Assembly (NCBI GenBank): GCA_017961765.1
Contig: JAGCWQ010000201.1
Coordinates: 1 to 54,692, forward strand
Reading direction: 5' to 3'
Length of the DNA stretch: 54,692 nucleotides
Source: Paludibacteraceae bacterium
GTDB lineage: Bacteria > Bacteroidota > Bacteroidia > Bacteroidales > Paludibacteraceae
Shown: positions 53,139-54,692 of the stretch, in pieces
How positions within the stretch are numbered: position 1 is the stretch's first letter
Layout: the number at the start of each line of letters is the position of its first letter
Program-made: the position numbers and the translations under genes
The notes under the pieces: generated by a model
The model's database searches: none
Told to the model about the DNA's origin: nothing
The model's input: the letters and a program-made list of their open reading frames with translations, nothing else

Positions 53139-53954
53139 TTATTCTTCCACAAAATTGATTCTGCCTGGCAAAAGGGTTCTCCCTGGATATTTTACCTGAT
53201 CGTAATATTCTGAAAAATACTTGCTCATGCGCTCGGCAAGAGTGTTCCAGTTCGGTTTTTCCATGTCGTCGATGACTGCACTTAAATCGATTACGTTCAG
53301 CCCAGAATTATACGGAAACAGCCGACATCGCTCAAATCCGCCGTGGGTACGGGCAAATTCCACTGCTGCGGCGCAACGCTCCTCCATCGTGCCATCCAAC
53401 TCTTTCACTTCAATGTCAAATTCTACGTTGTTGGGTGTCCCAGCGTGGCTGAATTCAAAACACAAATAATCGATGAGGTTGTCGTAGTGTTTTTCCCTGC
53501 CGTCGTCGGGCATGATTGCAATTAGAGTGCCGTCGGGCTTAATCCAAATAATATCGAAGTAATAATAGCCGCCCGCCGCCACGGGAACGGTATCGGTACC
53601 GTACCCGTCCCTTATTTCCTGTGGGTAATTCGGGTACCAATTGTCGTCCTTTTCATAAGTTTTGGGATCGTACCAATATTGCAGCGCCTCCTCTGGCGTT
53701 TCAAAGCCTTCCGTTACGTCAAGTCTGCAAGCAAACCAGAAATCGATACGGCTTTTGTTCATCCCGCAGAAACGGCAATAATTCAGCACTCCGTCCCATT
53801 CTCGGCAGAATTTCTCTGCCTCTTCGGTATAAGGCACGCCTGCTTTGCGGTATCGCTCTGCGAACGTTTCGTAATCGTATTCATACGCCCTGTGCATCTT
53901 GGCGAATTCCACTGCTTGGGTGATACGTTCTTTTAATGTTCCGGTGAGTTTCAT
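53139..53954 (-). CDS. SUKH-3-like (SMI1/KNR4-type) protein, possible immunity protein
   Basis: The 271-residue protein resembles the SUKH superfamily. EKFCREWDGVL (near 48), the strand pair TVPVAAGGYYYFDIIWIKPDGTLIAIMPDDG (mid-protein region) and a C-terminal acidic sheet fit SUKH-3. Two similar helices occur at each end: LKERITQAVEFAKMHRAYEY (near 6) and MEERCAAAVEFARTHGGFER (near 190), so part is duplicated. SUKH proteins often neutralise toxins delivered between cells. No toxin gene is in view, so the role is unproven. Base and codon use look less like the neighbours, which suggests transfer. Confidence 0.45.
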   Translation of the reverse strand: MKLTGTLKERITQAVEFAKMHRAYEYDYETFAERYRKAGVPYTEEAEKFCREWDGVLNYCRFCGMNKSRIDFWFACRLDVTEGFETPEEALQYWYDPKTYEKDDNWYPNYPQEIRDGYGTDTVPVAAGGYYYFDIIWIKPDGTLIAIMPDDGREKHYDNLIDYLCFEFSHAGTPNNVEFDIEVKELDGTMEERCAAAVEFARTHGGFERCRLFPYNSGLNVIDLSAVIDDMEKPNWNTLAERMSKYFSEYYDQVKYPGRTLLPGRINFVEE

Positions 53955-54113
53955 TTTTTGACTTGTTTAGTATGATTAACAATTTTTCTGTGCCTTTCGT
54001 GCCGAAGCCTATGGGCTGGTTCCCCCATTTTTATTTGCGAATGTATAACATTTTTTAGTGTGGTGGATCAATTAACCAATATTTTGATTGGGACTTAAAT
54101 TAATAAACATAGA

Positions 54114-54211
54114 CCGTCCATAACTCGAAAAAATATCGAGTTATGGACGGATGATAATTTTTATAACATGCCATAACTTGAAAAAATATTGAGTTGTGGA
54201 TGGGTGATAAT
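54114..54211. repeat. tandem hairpin element with a perfect 15-bp palindrome and a diverged copy
   Basis: CCGTCCATAACTCGA (54114-54128) pairs perfectly with 54136-54150 over a 7-base loop. A second copy of the 41-base unit (54118-54158) lies at 54171-54211. The two differ at five positions, all C to T or A to G on the plus strand; the three in the stem turn Watson-Crick pairs into G-U wobbles. It lies between the divergent SUKH-like and AAA ATPase genes. The 296 bases between those genes hold no coding frame. Confidence 0.8.
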
Positions 54212-54222
54212 GAATTGTTATT

Positions 54223-54230
54223 TATATTTG
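54223..54230 (+). promoter_or_regulatory. -7 promoter box of the AAA ATPase gene
   Basis: TATATTTG is a full match, 20 bases before the ATG at 54250. It lies 12 bases after the second hairpin copy. Confidence 0.5.
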
Positions 54231-54249
54231 TGCAATAAAAAATAGCAAT

Positions 54250-54692
54250 ATGGGGAGTATCGTTGGCAGAAATAAAGAAATAGAAAGTTTGGAAACGCTT
54301 TATAAATCAAATCGTTCTGAGTTTGTTATAGTGTATGGACGGCGACGTATTGGTAAAACGTTTCTGATAAGCTCTCTGTTTGAAAAGCGGATGACATTTG
54401 CGTACACGGGTGCTCGGAATCAATCGCAGAAGATTCAGCTACAGCATTTCGCTGAACAATTGAAACTATTTTCAAAGTCAAATTATGCACCAGAATTGAA
54501 AAGTTGGGAAGACGCTTTTAGTCAACTGAAAGAGTTGATTATTTCGCTTCCTACGACAAAACGCAAAGTGATATTTTTTGATGAGATGCCTTGGATTGAC
54601 ACTCCAAAGAGTAGTTTTGTGGCTGCATTGGAATATTTTTGGAATGCTTGGGCGGCTCAGCGAAACGACATTCTATTTATTGCTTGTGGTTC
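54250..54692 (+). CDS. ATP-binding protein of the ATPase_2 (archaeal-type AAA) family, cut by the window edge
   Basis: The first 147 residues of an open frame continue past the right edge. It starts MGSIVGRNKEIESL, has a P-loop GRRRIGKTFL (about residues 30-39) and a Walker B stretch VIFFDEMPWID (about 112-122), the pattern of the ATPase_2 family (PF01637), which usually ends in a DUF234-type domain. Such genes are frequent in Bacteroidales, often many per genome, and their role is unknown. No stop is seen to 54692. A promoter box lies just upstream. Confidence 0.88.
   Translation, partial: MGSIVGRNKEIESLETLYKSNRSEFVIVYGRRRIGKTFLISSLFEKRMTFAYTGARNQSQKIQLQHFAEQLKLFSKSNYAPELKSWEDAFSQLKELIISLPTTKRKVIFFDEMPWIDTPKSSFVAALEYFWNAWAAQRNDILFIACG

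Overview
The window is a chromosomal segment from a member of the Bacteroidota, most likely order Bacteroidales. The evidence is as follows. Most genes lack a Shine-Dalgarno sequence. Many intergenic regions carry the Bacteroidota -7 box TAnnTTTG, sometimes with a TTG/TTTG -33 box 18-20 bases upstream. The gene set includes families typical of the group: a TamA-like lipoprotein (TamL), DUF4403 and DUF4831 secreted proteins, a C10 (streptopain-type) lipoprotein protease, a long EF-Ts, an ExbB/4-TM/ExbD/ExbD cluster and a cell-surface protein with a T9SS-like C-terminus. The genus cannot be fixed from the sequence alone. I see no insertion sequence, prophage or CRISPR array.

Layout. The left edge holds the 5S rRNA at the end of an rRNA operon, its terminator and a pair of REP-like palindromes (1-320), then a small zinc-ribbon protein and an unknown secreted protein. 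A leftward operon recJ-aguB-obg-pgeF covers 1765-6372. A ClC channel with CBS domains (+) faces a FolK-like/DUF4403 pair (-). Three tandem related outer-membrane barrel genes (10924-13683) follow, the last fused to an OmpA peptidoglycan-binding domain; then recQ. A leftward trio (HHH/ComEA-like, PF04020 membrane protein, DUF4831) is divergent from mnmA. A rightward run covers a large Ig-like lipoprotein, WbqC, an acyltransferase, radC and a deacetylase-like protein (19374-25026). Dcu transporter and cdd are leftward. A LysM-glucosaminidase gene and an NfeD-stomatin pair are rightward.

From 29828 to 32067 lies an AT-rich pair: a C10 cysteine protease and a lipoprotein gene 1 nt downstream. The protease's lipoprotein signal peptide is present but sits in another reading frame, separated by a run of six A; one extra A would join them. 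This is the most interesting single signal in the window. Next come glmM (-) divergent from tamL (+), a YwqK/MORN-like repeat protein, and a 1093-residue secreted protein with internal duplication (-). A tRNA-Arg(UCU) gene at 42173 has a strong promoter but mismatches in its acceptor and T stems. A DUF2809 protein, an unknown exported protein, VanW and an EcsC-like membrane protein follow.

The right part holds core loci on the minus strand: rplM-rpsI, rpsB, tsf with several inter-gene hairpins, then exbB/4-TM protein/exbD/exbD directly downstream of tRNA-Ser(GGA), then tatD. The last 2.3 kb looks accessory: an HD-domain protein, a possible SUKH-type immunity protein, a duplicated hairpin element whose stem changes all become G-U pairs on the plus strand, and the start of an ATPase_2-type AAA ATPase cut by the window edge.
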